From Allolobophora icterica (lineage: Eukaryota > Annelida > Clitellata > Crassiclitellata > Lumbricidae), in assembly GCA_963556255.1 (NCBI GenBank), contig OY744613.1:41640633-41704632 (forward strand): DNA of 64,000 nt, written 5' to 3'. Positions 1 through 11,479 of this stretch are shown in pieces. The translations under genes and the position numbers were made by a program. The notes beneath the pieces are model-generated. The model saw only the letters and a program-made list of their open reading frames with translations, did not search any database and was not told the DNA's origin. The first letter of the stretch is position 1. Each line of letters starts with the position of its first letter.

Positions 1-270
1 AATAGATCACAGAAAGTGACAGAGTGGCAGGCATCATCCTTCGGATTTCATGTAGCACAAACCCTAATCTGGAGATCGAGAACACCTTTCTAAGACTGAT
101 GTCTGTGAAAATATTATATGGCAACTTGTAACATCACGGTAAATGACCTCGAGTCGTGGGTTCAGTAAGAAAAATGCTCAAAGGGTGTCGGAAATGTGTT
201 TTTGAATTCCTTCTTCACATAAATCCTAACTTGACACCAAAATCATCCGACTAAGAGCAATACATTACTA

Positions 271-534
271 CAGTGCTTTTTTTCTAGAAAAAAGGTTCCG
301 GAACTGAACAATAGGATCGGGAACTGAACAACAATGGAATGGATAAATCTCGAGAAAAACGGGATTGGAGGTCGGAGGGGGTCTCAATAAATACTGAAAA
401 CAGTTCACAACACTGACATTAAATTAAAATAACCGAATTATTGTTCTCATTGTGAAAATAAATTTTTAAAAATTTAGTAACTGAAAAAAGGTCCGGAACG
501 CCGTTCCGGCACGTTCCGGCTGAAAAAAGCACTG
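271..534. mobile_element. hAT-type MITE with CAGTGCTTTTTT termini
   Basis: The ends are inverted repeats: CAGTGCTTTTTTTC on the left and, on the opposite strand, CAGTGCTTTTTTCAG on the right. The subterminal region repeats the motif GTTCCGGAAC. The corresponding place in unit E (near 47690) lacks the block, as expected for an insertion. The target duplication is too diverged to define. The same element is at 17960-18225, and a broken relative lies at about 5213-5390. Confidence 0.65.
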
Positions 535-864
535 CTTTAAGATAAATCATTGACGCAATGCAATTTCAACTGTGTAGTCACAATGAGGAATTGGAAAGGC
601 CTGGTACTGGAATTCTATTACTCAAGAGAATGGACAATTAGATCAAATAATATTATAGCCTAATGTTTAATTTGGTCAGACTTTTAAAGCAGAAACACAC
701 AATTTAATATTCACATTAGTAGTTGATTTAATCATGGAAGTGAGTGTAAATTTATACTTAGCCATTCTTCTACGAATTCGTTAGTTTCTTACTATTCTAC
801 TTAAGGTCAATTTTTATATTGCTAGACGCGGTGTACAACATTCTGTAAACTGAGCAAATTCGTC

Positions 865-1700
865 CTAATAAATTTGATGAACATCAACTTCTTCAGATTT
901 TCCGACAAGTAATTGTTTCTTGCGTTCATCGTAATGCAATGAAAGTAGCGAAGAAGGCATGCGCTCTTCAGATGTTAGAAGAATTTGTTTCCACTCAAGT
1001 GAACCTCGGTCGAACATAACCACACTGAATTGATTAGATTTAACCTGTTGAGCCACGAACAGTCGATCGTTCTCTGAATCCAGAGACATATAGGCCTAAT
1101 ACGGATTTATAAGTTCTTGATCCTTTTCTTTCGACTGAAATTGGCGAAGTATTTGACCTTCGCTGCTCAATTCACTGATAACCCAAGGTCTTCTCCTTGC
1201 AGCATCAGATTTGTGAATTACGATGAATTGTCCATTGGATTCCTGTATGATATGGCGTGGACTCATAATGTCACGGGACAATGACATACTTCGAATGATA
1301 TTGGCATCAGATCCATAGGTTTCCAATTGGCTCAACCCGTTACAATCTCTCAATAGCAAAAGATATCCATCATTGGCCAATGACAGAGTTAATGGTTTGC
1401 CTACGATGGACATCCAATGAGTCACTCGACAGTAGTCAGTTAGCTTCCAGATGCATCTCTTCCGCCAATCAGAGATGTATCGACATTTTAGCGTGTCATT
1501 TGCTACAACATGTTGGTAATCTACCAGCCCTCTTAACTGGATGTTCTTGTAAACGTGAAATGGATGTTGGTCCTCAAAGATACATAATACCGTAGTCCCA
1601 GTGACAGATTTGCACAGAACATAGATTTTGTCGTCCAGTTTAGTCACAGCCTGAATATTATAATTCGGACATTTGAGTGTTTCGATGAATTCAACTGAAA
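865..1700 (-). pseudogene. TRIM copy A, C-terminal NHL-like propeller exon, disabled
   Basis: This exon encodes the same roughly 277-residue propeller-like region as the intact exon at 18556-19385 and is nearly identical to it. The acceptor (CAG then TTTCAG, read on the minus strand) is intact at 1700. It is broken by TAGGCCTA at 1091-1098: the sister copy reads straight through, whereas here the insertion places TAG in frame after residues LINPY. The remaining 74 codons (865-1089) are otherwise open. With the damaged N-terminal exon at 5719-6590, this makes copy A a pseudogene. Confidence 0.88.
1091..1098. other. TAGGCCTA footprint-like insertion creating a stop codon
   Basis: Copy A reads acataTAGGCCTAatacgg where copy C (18777 onward) reads acatataatacgg, a net gain of GGCCTA at a TA. 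The insertion keeps the frame length, but the minus-strand frame reads TAG at 1096-1098, ending the propeller exon early. Confidence 0.85.
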
Positions 1701-1824
1701 CTGAATAAATGAAAGATTGAACTTGTTATCTCTTTTCAATCAATCAATCAATTTTCGTTTAGTTATAGACTCAAGCTCACATTTACGCAACTTTTTACAT
1801 AGAAATAATTTATAGAAGAGGAAG

Positions 1825-1832
1825 TAGGCCTA
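1825..1832. other. TAGGCCTA footprint-like insertion
   Basis: Copy A reads gaagTAGGCCTAactatt where copy C (19507 onward) reads gaagtaactatt. The flanks are otherwise the same, so exactly 6 bp were gained at a TA dinucleotide. Confidence 0.85.
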
Positions 1833-2876
1833 ACTATTTATCTGTGGTTATGCTATGGGTGAAAGTATTTTAGAATAATGTTTGTCGAAAGTATTTTAGA
1901 ATAATGTTTGTTATAAATAATGGAAAGCCTATAGTTTAATAAACAGTTGTTAAAAACGATAGAAACTAAATAATAAACGGATAAAACGTCGTTTTTTTTC
2001 GAAAAAATAAAAAAACGAGAAAACGGGAAAAAACGACAAAAGAAAATAATTTGAATATCTCGTATCTTGTAGGCCCGACTCCAAAAATTAACAGACAGTA
2101 AATAAATAAAGTTACGAATAAGAAATAAAAGACGGAAAAAACGATAAGAAAAATGAAAACCCGTTTTTGGGAAAAAATAACAGCGAAAAAAAACGGTTTT
2201 AACAACTATGGTTTAAAGAGAGACAGTATAAATGTTTAAATAGTACTCGAGGAATAAAATTTTGATCATCCTTTTCAGGAAGTAAGAATCCGTGGGGTCG
2301 TGAGCGAAGTTCGTACCGGCCTGGACCACGGTGCGGTGGAAATAGCTTATGTAGTTCATGGCTTTCGTTAGTTTTCACAGACGCTAATTCGTTCGTCTTA
2401 CCTTACTTCAAATAACATTTGCACGCTGTGACTGAAGAAACCCATGTAAGTACGCAAGGCATTACGAAAATAACTAGAAATTTGAATAAACATTACGTGT
2501 GGGCCTATTCAGTACTACCACTATAAGATATCGGGAATTTGTGGCTTTTGCAGTTACTTTCTGTCTGTTCTTTTAGATTGGTCAATTTCAGACTTTAGAC
2601 TTACATGCAATAACTGGAATATGAGTTCCTAATAAGCTAACCTTTAGGATAAAGGTCGATTCCTAAATTTAATTACACAACTGTAGATCATTTTGACGTC
2701 TGTATATTTTGTAATGTTTTCTCTGTCAACAGATGTGTCGCCACTATACCATCAGGATTAAATTTAAATAGTACGGATAAAAAAATGATTTAATTTTTAT
2801 TTTATCGCAAAAAATGATAAAATCTTGGAAATCTGGTTGTTCTTTTTTCATCTTGTTTCATCAATAGCATAATTAA

Positions 2877-3106
2877 ATTTAGCATCCCTTGCTGCTCACA
2901 ATTTTTTATCGTACTCTACTTCTGTAAGAATTTCATTTCGAAGAATTAAAAGAAATTCTTCAATTGACTACTAAAAGTCAATGTTGATTTAGAATATATA
3001 TAAGAAACATTTTTTCTTAATTGGCGTTAAAATTTCTTTTAATTCTTCGAAATGAAATTCTTACTGAAGTAGAGTACGATAAAAATTGTGAGCTGCAAGG
3101 GATGCT
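2877..3106. repeat. Inverted duplication inside the TRIM intron
   Basis: An arm of about 80 bp near 2880-2965 returns as its reverse complement near 3030-3106, around a short AT-rich centre. Units D and E carry only one arm (near 34380-34455 and 50215-50285), so the second arm is a local inverted duplication in the A/C lineage. The counterpart in C is about 20565-20790. Confidence 0.75.
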
Positions 3107-4163
3107 AAAATAGGGTGACCACACGTCCCGGATTGTCCGGGACAGTCCCGGAATTGGAAGAAATGTCCCGCGTCCCGGACAAGTCCTTTCCGGGACAATG
3201 AAACGTCCCGGAATGAATTTTTCTATTTTTAAGTACTTAGAATTTGCTAGTTTAATTTTCCAATAATTAGTAAAACATAAATAACATCAACAAATACGCA
3301 GCGCTGCACAAAATTAACAAATCTTCGGCACAGTGGTAGGCCTGATCTTAAGTGTATGGCTACTTATGCGTCTACTAACTGTGCGTCTACATTCTGCAAT
3401 ATACGCTGATATGGGCAGCTGAAGGAGGTCTATTCTAAAAAGCAGGAACTGACAATATACCAAAACTTTTCAAGATAGTCGCATTCATCATGAGCATACT
3501 TGCTTCAAATGCTGCAGTTAAACGGGTTTGAGGGAATCATTCTGGTCCGATACAAGAAACATCTGATGCTTAAATGAGATTATTAAAGCAGAATTTCAGG
3601 TGAAGATGAACTTTGATATGGATTGCCAAACATTTAATAAGTTTCTCAAAGGCAACAAGGAGTTGTTGCGTTATGTAGGAAATGACAAAAAATACGGTAT
3701 ACGTTTCGACACTAGTCTATATTGCTTATATCACGTACTTCACCTTTCTGCTTAGCACTCGGTGATGTCAATGCAGTCTCTGTCCAGTCTACTGAACATT
3801 TCATTTAGGCCTAATGCACATGACTGAGACCAACACCAGTCACTTTATCAAGTCTTTGCTATATAGGCTTGAATTTTTTTTATTAATTTCAAACATTTTT
3901 GATTTTGAGTTTGAGCAATAAATTGACCACTTTGTGTATTTTGCCTCGTTTTCTTTCTAGTTAAATCAATTATAAATAAAATGCTTCATTTTGGTCTAAA
4001 ATCTTACAAATATATTTCAGTTGAGGCATTTCGTGTATATATATATATATATTGATAAAGTGACTGGTGTTGGTCTCAGTCATGTGCATTAGGCGCAGCC
4101 TAGAAGACAACGAGAGACTAAGGCAGCGATCCGATAGGAAATACGCTGCGCGATAGGGAGCCA

Positions 4164-4206
<43 letters not shown>

Positions 4207-4369
4207 TTAAGCGTTATTAGTTAGACTTAGTTAAGACCTAAAAAGTACCCATGCAGTTTACATATAACTCATGTTTACCAAATCATGTATCCGATATTGG
4301 ATCTTTTCAGCTGCCATCATTTAATTTGCAATAGAAATAGCAGGGCTTCCCTGGATTGCGGGACTTCCA

Positions 4370-4616
4370 TCCCTTTAGGGTTACCCTTTGCTATTCGCGA
4401 CTAATAACCTACTAAGTATACTGTATGTTAAATTTATATGGCAATACGTGATATGAAATTGTCTATTTTTACTAAAGGCTACTAAGTGCTTTCACTGTTA
4501 AATTGTTTCATACCAATATGTTATTGTACTAGGCACATCACGTCTATCGGATGCTCATAACATACTGTAATTGTCGTGAATATCAATAAAGATTGATTGA
4601 TTGATTGATTGATATA
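4370..4616 (+). mobile_element. LINE-type 3' end with GATT tail
   Basis: The segment ends in AATATCAATAAAGATTGATT followed by more GATT units, the usual look of a LINE or LINE-mobilised 3' end with a short tandem tail. No coding sequence remains. The copy C counterpart is about 22013-22258. Confidence 0.5.
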
Positions 4617-4620
4617 TATA

Positions 4621-5165
<545 letters not shown>

Positions 5166-5718
5166 TCAAATTAAATTAGGAGCTGAGCTCATTGGGAAGA
5201 GGGCTATATACATACAGTGCTTTTTCTGCCGGAATGGCGTTCCGGCACCTTTTCCAGCTATTAAAAATAATTTAATCATTCTCCTCCCCAAACCCCATCC
5301 CTTTTTTCGTTGGGCTTATCCCTCGATTTAGCCTTTCCGTAATTGTTAAGTTCTGGAACCTTTTTTCTAGAAAAAAAACTATATATATCTGTGTGCGTGC
5401 GTGCGTGCGTGTGTGTGTGGTGTCCCGGAATGGCAGAAAAGAAATGTGGTCACCCAATGCTAAATTTAATTATGATAAAGTCAAAGGTGAGTGTGTAATA
5501 AGTTGGATGTAATATTTCAAAGTTAGCGACGTTAAGCGGTGAATCACTCGGAGAGTTCTTACTGAACATGCGCTACTTGGTGACTGTACAATTGTTGACG
5601 TGATAATTCCAGTCCGGTCTAGAGCACAATGATTATACCACCATAAGACAATGTTTCAACAGAACAAAGTAGTCAGCTATGCATGATGGTAAGAGTTAGT
5701 GACTATAGTTTTATATAC

Positions 5719-6590
5719 CTTTCAGGCTGCCGACAATGTTCTCCACTCTCAGGATATCTTCTATTGCGGATGTTTTAAAAGAAACATGAATGACAGAAGT
5801 ACCTTGCTGAATGTGCGTTGCATTAACTTCCTGCAATTCATTAGCTCTAGCACACAAATCATGGACAGAGCGACAGATGTCGGTAGGAGTTCCCTTGGAT
5901 TTTATTTCACTGCAGTATGCATTGAAGCTGTTAACCATTGCGAGATATCTTTCAATTTCCTCATTTTATTTTCATTTTCTTTAAGTCGTGTTGCCTTCAT
6001 CTGAACCAATTCATTCAGCAGAATCTTTGCATGAGTGTCGATAAGTTCTTTCAGTTCCTTTGCTCTAACTTTTATCGCAGTTTCTGCGATTTCTGATTCT
6101 TCCATAAACTTTATCTTCTCCTCTTCCAACTTGAGTTTCCTTGTCTGACCTTCCTTTGAACCTTCAGCTACTTTCGCTAAGAAGGTACCAATCTCGTCCC
6201 TAAAAGCATCCGCTACTTTCTTTACATCGGAACATTTGTGCATTTGATGACTCTCTGCGAAGCACATCATACAAATCACTTTCTTACAATCAGCGCAGTA
6301 CATCTTCAGCTCTTCCTTATTATGTTGGTTGCAAAATGAAGCTTCGATCGCCTTCACTAATTCATCCTTAAGCTTGCTTCCGAAAGCAACAATCTGATGA
6401 TCTCTGCTTAACTTCTGGCGCTTGTGTTGTACAGAACAATTCTCACACATGTTTTCTCGGCATTCAACGCAGTATTTTGAAGCATCGGGTACTTCTGTAT
6501 CAACATCATCTTTATTTATTAGACACACGTCACATGACACACTTGTCTTAAGTGGTTTTGATACCTTCGCTATTTCCAGCAATCTCTCCA
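5719..6590 (-). pseudogene. TRIM copy A, N-terminal exon, truncated and frameshifted
   Basis: The encoded B-box 1, B-box 2 and coiled coil match copy C. The RING finger and start codon are missing: beyond about 6590 the sequence switches to a LINE 3' end. A T is missing from a homopolymer near 5963, so the reading frame shifts (compare cctcatttta here with cctcattttta at 23540). The splice donor at 5719 is intact. A patch at 6325-6365 (residues VKAIEASF instead of VKTSVATY) is much more diverged than its surroundings, and the segment around 6520-6590 resembles other copies, suggesting gene conversion. Confidence 0.88.
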
Positions 6591-6823
6591 ATCTGCTACA
6601 AGTTCCAAGGTCTTCTACGAGGTTTGGCGACTGTTCCTTCTCTGTCTCTAGACCAACTGCATGGAACAGTCTTCCTGACCACGTGAAGAATACGTCATCT
6701 CTGGAGACATTCAAATCACAGCTCAAAACCTTTCTCTTCAAACAATCATACGACTGTCATTGAACTTATGTACAGCGCCCTTTCCTTCGGCCTCGGCTGT
6801 GCTACGGCGCTATACAAATCGTC
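6585..6823 (+). mobile_element. LINE 3' end (reverse transcriptase C-terminal tail)
   Basis: The plus strand encodes a typical C-terminal tail of CR1/Jockey-type non-LTR reverse transcriptases (motifs GDCSFSVSRPTAWNSLPDHV and FKSQLKTFLF), stopping at 6763. A short 3' UTR runs into an (ATT)n tract. The fragment is 5'-truncated and joins directly to TRIM copy A, replacing its RING-coding part. Confidence 0.75.
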
Positions 6824-6953
<130 letters not shown>

Positions 6954-7169
6954 ACGGCCACTCCTTCGCCCCTGCGGTCCATCCGATCCCGACGGAATAG
7001 GTCTATAGCCTTCAGTTCTATGGAGGCGTCCGTATGCTTTTCCCTGAGCCAGCTGTCAACCAATGTAGCCACGTCCGGTCTATATGAGCTCAAGTCTGCA
7101 CCAAGTTGAGCGATAGCGTGTGGCCTTGGTAGGCTTGTCGGGTTGATGAGATTTAATGAAGGATGTGGT

Positions 7170-7560
7170 GAACCTAACTTCGGTAAATTGCCAGCAACCG
7201 GTTTTTGGCTGGCAAGTTGTTTATCGTTGGGAATCCCAAAACACGTGGCGCCCGCGTCGGCCGCCGAACCAAAGAATATCTCCGTTGTAGGCCATCACAA
7301 CCGGGGATCTGCGGCAGATTAGCTGTACACTCCTCACAATCCATATGCAGGTCGGGCGGGGCGGGATCGATGAAGTAATTCTGCACTTGACCGACCCTTA
7401 GTAACGCAGGAGGCCCAAATCGCAATCCTCTTGAGTCACGCCCGACCACACTGGACCCTCATCTCCTACAGCTTCTCTGTCTTATATTGAATCTTTGCCC
7501 GGAACCCCGTGACGTCAAACTTTCGACTAAGATTGCAAACTTGGGTGAAAACCTCGATTT
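7170..7560 (-). other. Conserved flank block of lineage B/D, possible coding sequence
   Basis: This block downstream of TRIM B is similar to 31560-31960 downstream of TRIM D. On the minus strand both keep a reading frame of about 90-110 codons with shared residues DSRGLR, EECT, QIPGC.GLQR and APRVLG, and the peptides align without frameshifts. I do not recognise the family. It could be an exon of a duplicated neighbour or part of an old transposon. No start, splice site or partner exon is evident. Confidence 0.35.
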
Positions 7561-7790
7561 TTTAAAAATAGCTTATAACGAAATTGTCGCTTAATAAGGA
7601 GAAGTCGCTTAATTATTATAAGATTTGCGTATGTACAGTATTAATCAAGAGAAGGACCTTTCGGAAAAATATTGCTCAATTTGATCAAATTTTTAATACA
7701 TATATACAGTTTAATAATAACATAGGTTGTTGATTCATAATGGAAGTTAGTCTATTGTTACACTTAGCCATTATTCTACGAATTCGTTAG

Positions 7791-7796
7791 TTTATT
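7791..7796 (-). terminator. Candidate polyadenylation signal, TRIM B
   Basis: The minus strand reads AATAAA about 105 nt past the TRIM B stop codon. The same signal occurs at the equivalent place in unit D. Confidence 0.45.
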
Positions 7797-7901
7797 TAAG
7801 TAGCACCTAGACTATCATTATACTTACTAATTCTATTGAATGTATGTTTTTATATTGCTACAAAAGGTGCCCAATATTCTGCAAACTGTGGCAAATTCGT
7901 C

Positions 7902-8731
7902 CTAACAAATTTGATAAACATCAACTTTATTATCTTTTCCCACAAGTATTTGTTTCTTGCGTTCATCGTAATGCAGTGGAAATCGCAAATAAGGCAAACA
8001 CTCTGAAGATGTTATAAGAATTTGCTTCCACTCGAGGGAACCTGGGTCAAGCATAACCACACAGAATTGAGTAAATCTATCCTTTTGAGCCAGAAACAGT
8101 CGATCATTCTTTGAATCCAAGAACAAATAATATGGATTCATGAGCTCTTGATAGTTTTCTCTTGACTGAAACTGGCGAAGTATTTGTCCTTCGCTGCTCA
8201 GTATACTGATTACCCTAGATGCACTTCTTGAAAAATCCGACTTGTGAATTACGATGAATTGTCCATTGGATTCCTGTATGATATGGAGTGGACTCATTAT
8301 GTCGCGGGACAATGAAATACTTCGAAAGATCTTGGCATCAGATCCGTAGATTTCCAATTGGCTCACCCCCTCATCATCTCTCAATAGCAAAAGATGTCCA
8401 TCATTCGACATTGACAGAGAGAATAGTCCGTCTACGATGGACAACCATTCAGTCACTCGACAGCCGTCAACCGTTAGCTTCCAGATGCATCTCTTCCTCG
8501 AGTCAGATATGTATAGACATTTTAACTTGTCACTTACTACAACATGTTGGCAACCCAAAATCTCCTCTATCTCGATGTTCTTGTAAACCCGAAATGCATT
8601 ACGGTCCTCGAAGATACACAACGCCATAGTTCCACTCCCAGATTTGTGCAGAATATAGATTTTGTCGTCCAGTTTAGTCACAGCCTGAATTTTACTCGGA
8701 GATTTGAGTGTTTCGATGTATTCAACTGAAA
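7902..8731 (-). CDS. TRIM copy B, C-terminal NHL-like propeller exon
   Basis: This is the last exon of the gene that starts at 12575. The acceptor is TTGTAG at 8732 on the minus strand. Joining it to the donor at 11480 gives residues SLK-VSVEYIETLK and a 641-residue protein. The 276 residues here have repeated blade-like motifs (KLKCLYISD, CRVTEWLSIV, LSMSNDGHLLLLRD, LEIYGSDAKI, HIIQESNGQFIVIH, NDRLFLAQ), the pattern of NHL/six-bladed propeller regions in invertebrate TRIM proteins, where the domain is the likely target- or RNA-binding part. The intron carries a foldback transposon (9443-10507) and a SINE. No disabling change is visible. Confidence 0.85.
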
Positions 8732-9261
8732 CTACAATAGAAATTAAAAATAGATTACTCGAATCATTATTAACAGTTGCACGCTGTGGCTGAAGAAACC
8801 AAAGTAATTGCGCAAGGCATTGCGAAAGTAACTTGAAAGTAAAAAGAAAATAATTGCGTAACTATGTGTTAGGGGGCCTATTCAGTACTTCATAAACACG
8901 CGAGGGTATGCAGACTATCATCTGAAAACTAAGCGCTTTTTCTTCTCTTTTAGATTGGTCATTTCCAGACTTGAAGCTCGCATGTAATAATTATAATTGG
9001 AGTAAGAGTTTCTAATAAGTTAATCTTTAGGATAGAGGTGGATTCGTGAAATTACCTACCCTAAATGAACATCACTTTTGATGTCTGGTATATTTTGTAA
9101 TTGTTTTATGCGACAACTGCTATGTTGCCTCTAAACCATCGGGAATAAACTGAAATAGTACGGCGAAAAAACAGTGATTTAATTTTTATTGTTTTCGCAA
9201 AAGTGATCAAAATCTTGCAAACCTGGTTGTTCCTTTTTCCTCTTTAGCGTTGCAAGCGACT

Positions 9262-9269
9262 TAGGCCTA
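9262..9269. other. TAGGCCTA footprint-like insertion
   Basis: Unit B reads gcgactTAGGCCTAtgtagctc where E reads gcgacttatgttgctc and D reads gcgacttacgttgctc. Confidence 0.75.
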
Positions 9270-9442
9270 TGTAGCTCTACAACTAAAGTGGTAAAAGTGA
9301 TTTGAAACCGATTACACTAAGTTGATCCAAATCCAACAAAAGAAATTCTGGCACCCCGTGAAGTTTTTTTTTAATTCGAAAACTCTCAAAGTGGTAGGTG
9401 TGGACTTAACCGTTGTCATAACCCTGTCAGTATGCCCACATG

Positions 9443-10507
9443 GGTACTAGGACTAAATGTCCCCGGACAAAATGTCCCGGACATAATGTCCCGGACAAAA
9501 AGTCCCCAGACAAAAAGTCCCAGGATAAAAAGTCCCCAGACAAAAAGTCCCAGGATAAAAAGTCCCCAGACAAAAAGTCCCAGGATAAAATGTCCCCAGA
9601 CAAAAAGTCCCAGGATAAAATGTCCCCAGACAAAATGTCCCCCGAAAAAATGTCCCCGGACAAAATGTCCCCAGACAACATATCCACACATATCTTCACC
9701 AAGGTCAGTGACCATGGGAATCGGGATCCCATGCAATACCGTAACAACATAGCATGTGTGCAAAATATAAACGTTGTGTGAATTCCACTCTAGTCTATAT
9801 TAATTAAATATATAATTTAAATTTTACTGCTTGTCGCTTTGGTTAAGTTTTGTTTTAACAGTTGCAATTTTTAAGAACATTTCTGACTAATTAATTAGAT
9901 AACTTATTTCAGTTTATACAACGTAGGCCTCATGACTTTTATGTTTTGTTTAACGAGCAAGTGTGCGAAATATAAACGTTGTGTGGATAGCACTCTAGTC
10001 TGAAGACATGCTATCATTTCACTGTTTTGTTACCACAGATTTTGGCTAAGCATGCTAAACAATATGAAAAAAGAACTCCTGTTAAATATTGATCTGTCAA
10101 AGAATGACGTATTAAAGATATATATTCATCGATATTCATCTTCGAACAATGACCCGCTACCATATATTTGGAGCAGTCGGTCCTGCTCTGCGCATCTAGG
10201 GAAGAATCATTCTCTGCTGAGACAGATCATCTAGGGACTTTCCAAACTGGGACATCTTGTCTAGGGACATTTTGTCTGTGGACATTTTGTCCGGGGGACA
10301 TTTTTTCGGGGGACATTTTGTCTGGGGACATTTTGTCTGGGGACTTTTTGTCCGGGGACATGGTTTCCGGGGACATTTTGTCTGGGGACATTTTGTCCGG
10401 GGACATTTTGTCTGGGGCATTTTGTCTGTAGACATTTTGTCTAGGGACATTTTGTCCGGGACATTTTGTCCGGGACATTTTATCCGGGGACATTTTGTCC
10501 GGCCACG
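9443..10507. mobile_element. Foldback (TU-like) transposon with 15-bp repeat arms, element 1
   Basis: About 245 bp of tandem 15-bp units (consensus GGACAAAATGTCCCC) on the left is answered by about 255 bp of the same units inverted on the right (10250-10507). Target duplications read gcccacatg at 9434-9442 and 10507-10515 (8 or 9 bp; 8 gives better-matched ends). Removing the element restores the sequence of units D (33818 onward) and E (49640 onward). The inner region has a direct repeat of about 45 bp (about 9755-9800 and 9958-10004) and no transposase. It sits in the intron of TRIM B. The architecture resembles Drosophila foldback and sea urchin TU elements. Confidence 0.88.
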
Positions 10508-10697
10508 CCCACATGAACCCCATAGGACCATTTTCCCAAATAGAGCCCAAATGAGTCCAATCTAATGCCAATGGAAATGTTGGCAGGGAATATACGCCGA
10601 TGTTTCTAAACAAATTGGACGCACGCAGAAAATTGACTCGAAGTTGACAAATAAAACATTAAGTATACTAATTAATTAAAAAGTACACTGCTTAGTT

Positions 10698-10995
10698 AGG
10701 GGTGCTCGCTAGTATAGTGGTAAACGCGCTGGATTATCAAACGATAGGTCAGGAGTTCAAACCATGCCATGGCAGTAAATTTGATTCGAGATTTCTGCTC
10801 CGCCTGCACTCCGTAGCCCACTCAGCTATAATGAGTACAGTACACTGACCGTACACTGTCGGTGGGAAGATGAGACGGCGAGGGAGAGGACTGGTCACCC
10901 GCTCTCATATGCTGAGGTAAAGAAAACGAAGTCGCTAAAACTTAAACTTATAGCTTCTTCAGGGCTACCTTAAGGGATTGCAGCTCCTCTTCTCT
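10698..10995 (+). mobile_element. tRNA-derived SINE in intron of TRIM B
   Basis: The head has pol III boxes: A-box-like TAGTATAGTGG and B-box-like GAGTTCAAACC about 35 bp later, then a tRNA-unrelated body containing CACTGACCGTACACTGTCGG. Units D and E have the same element at the same intron position, so it predates the duplications. Base changes make it unlikely to be a working tRNA gene. Confidence 0.7.
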
Positions 10996-11479
10996 TAGTT
11001 AACACCAATAATTAAGCAGCACATGCATTTCTGATATTCTAAATCAACATTAATTTTTAAAAGTCAATTGGAGTTTTTGTTTTAATTCTTCTTCTAATAA
11101 TAATAATAATAATCTTCGTTTAATATCTTCAAACTGACAATTACGCAGTATGATTACAAATCAGTATGAACGGATGATCACAAGTTATTACAGGAGTCGA
11201 ATTTTTATGTATACAGCAGCCTTGCAAGGCGCCCATCACGTCCTACATCTCATTTTTTTCACAAATGCGCCATGTCGCGAATGATAGGCTTTTGTCAACC
11301 CCCCCCACCCCAAATGAAATTCTTGCAGAAGTAGAGGAGCGTGTGTAATAAGTATGAAGTCAGATGTAAAATTTCAAAATAAGCATCGTTAAGCGGTCAT
11401 TGAAAAGGAGAGTTCTTACGGAACATGCATTAATCAGTCAAACGTGTTGGTAATAGTGAGTAACTGTAATATTATTTAC
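10996..11479. other. TRIM B intron remainder, no gene seen
   Basis: AT-rich sequence with a short (AAT)n run near 11097-11112. Part is shared with the introns of D and E. I see no coding signal. Confidence 0.6.

Noticed and set aside
9416..10613. Overlapping frames on both strands with DKMSPDKKS or FVWGHFVRG repeats
   Set aside because: They arise from the 15-bp arms of the foldback transposon, which are open in several frames at once.
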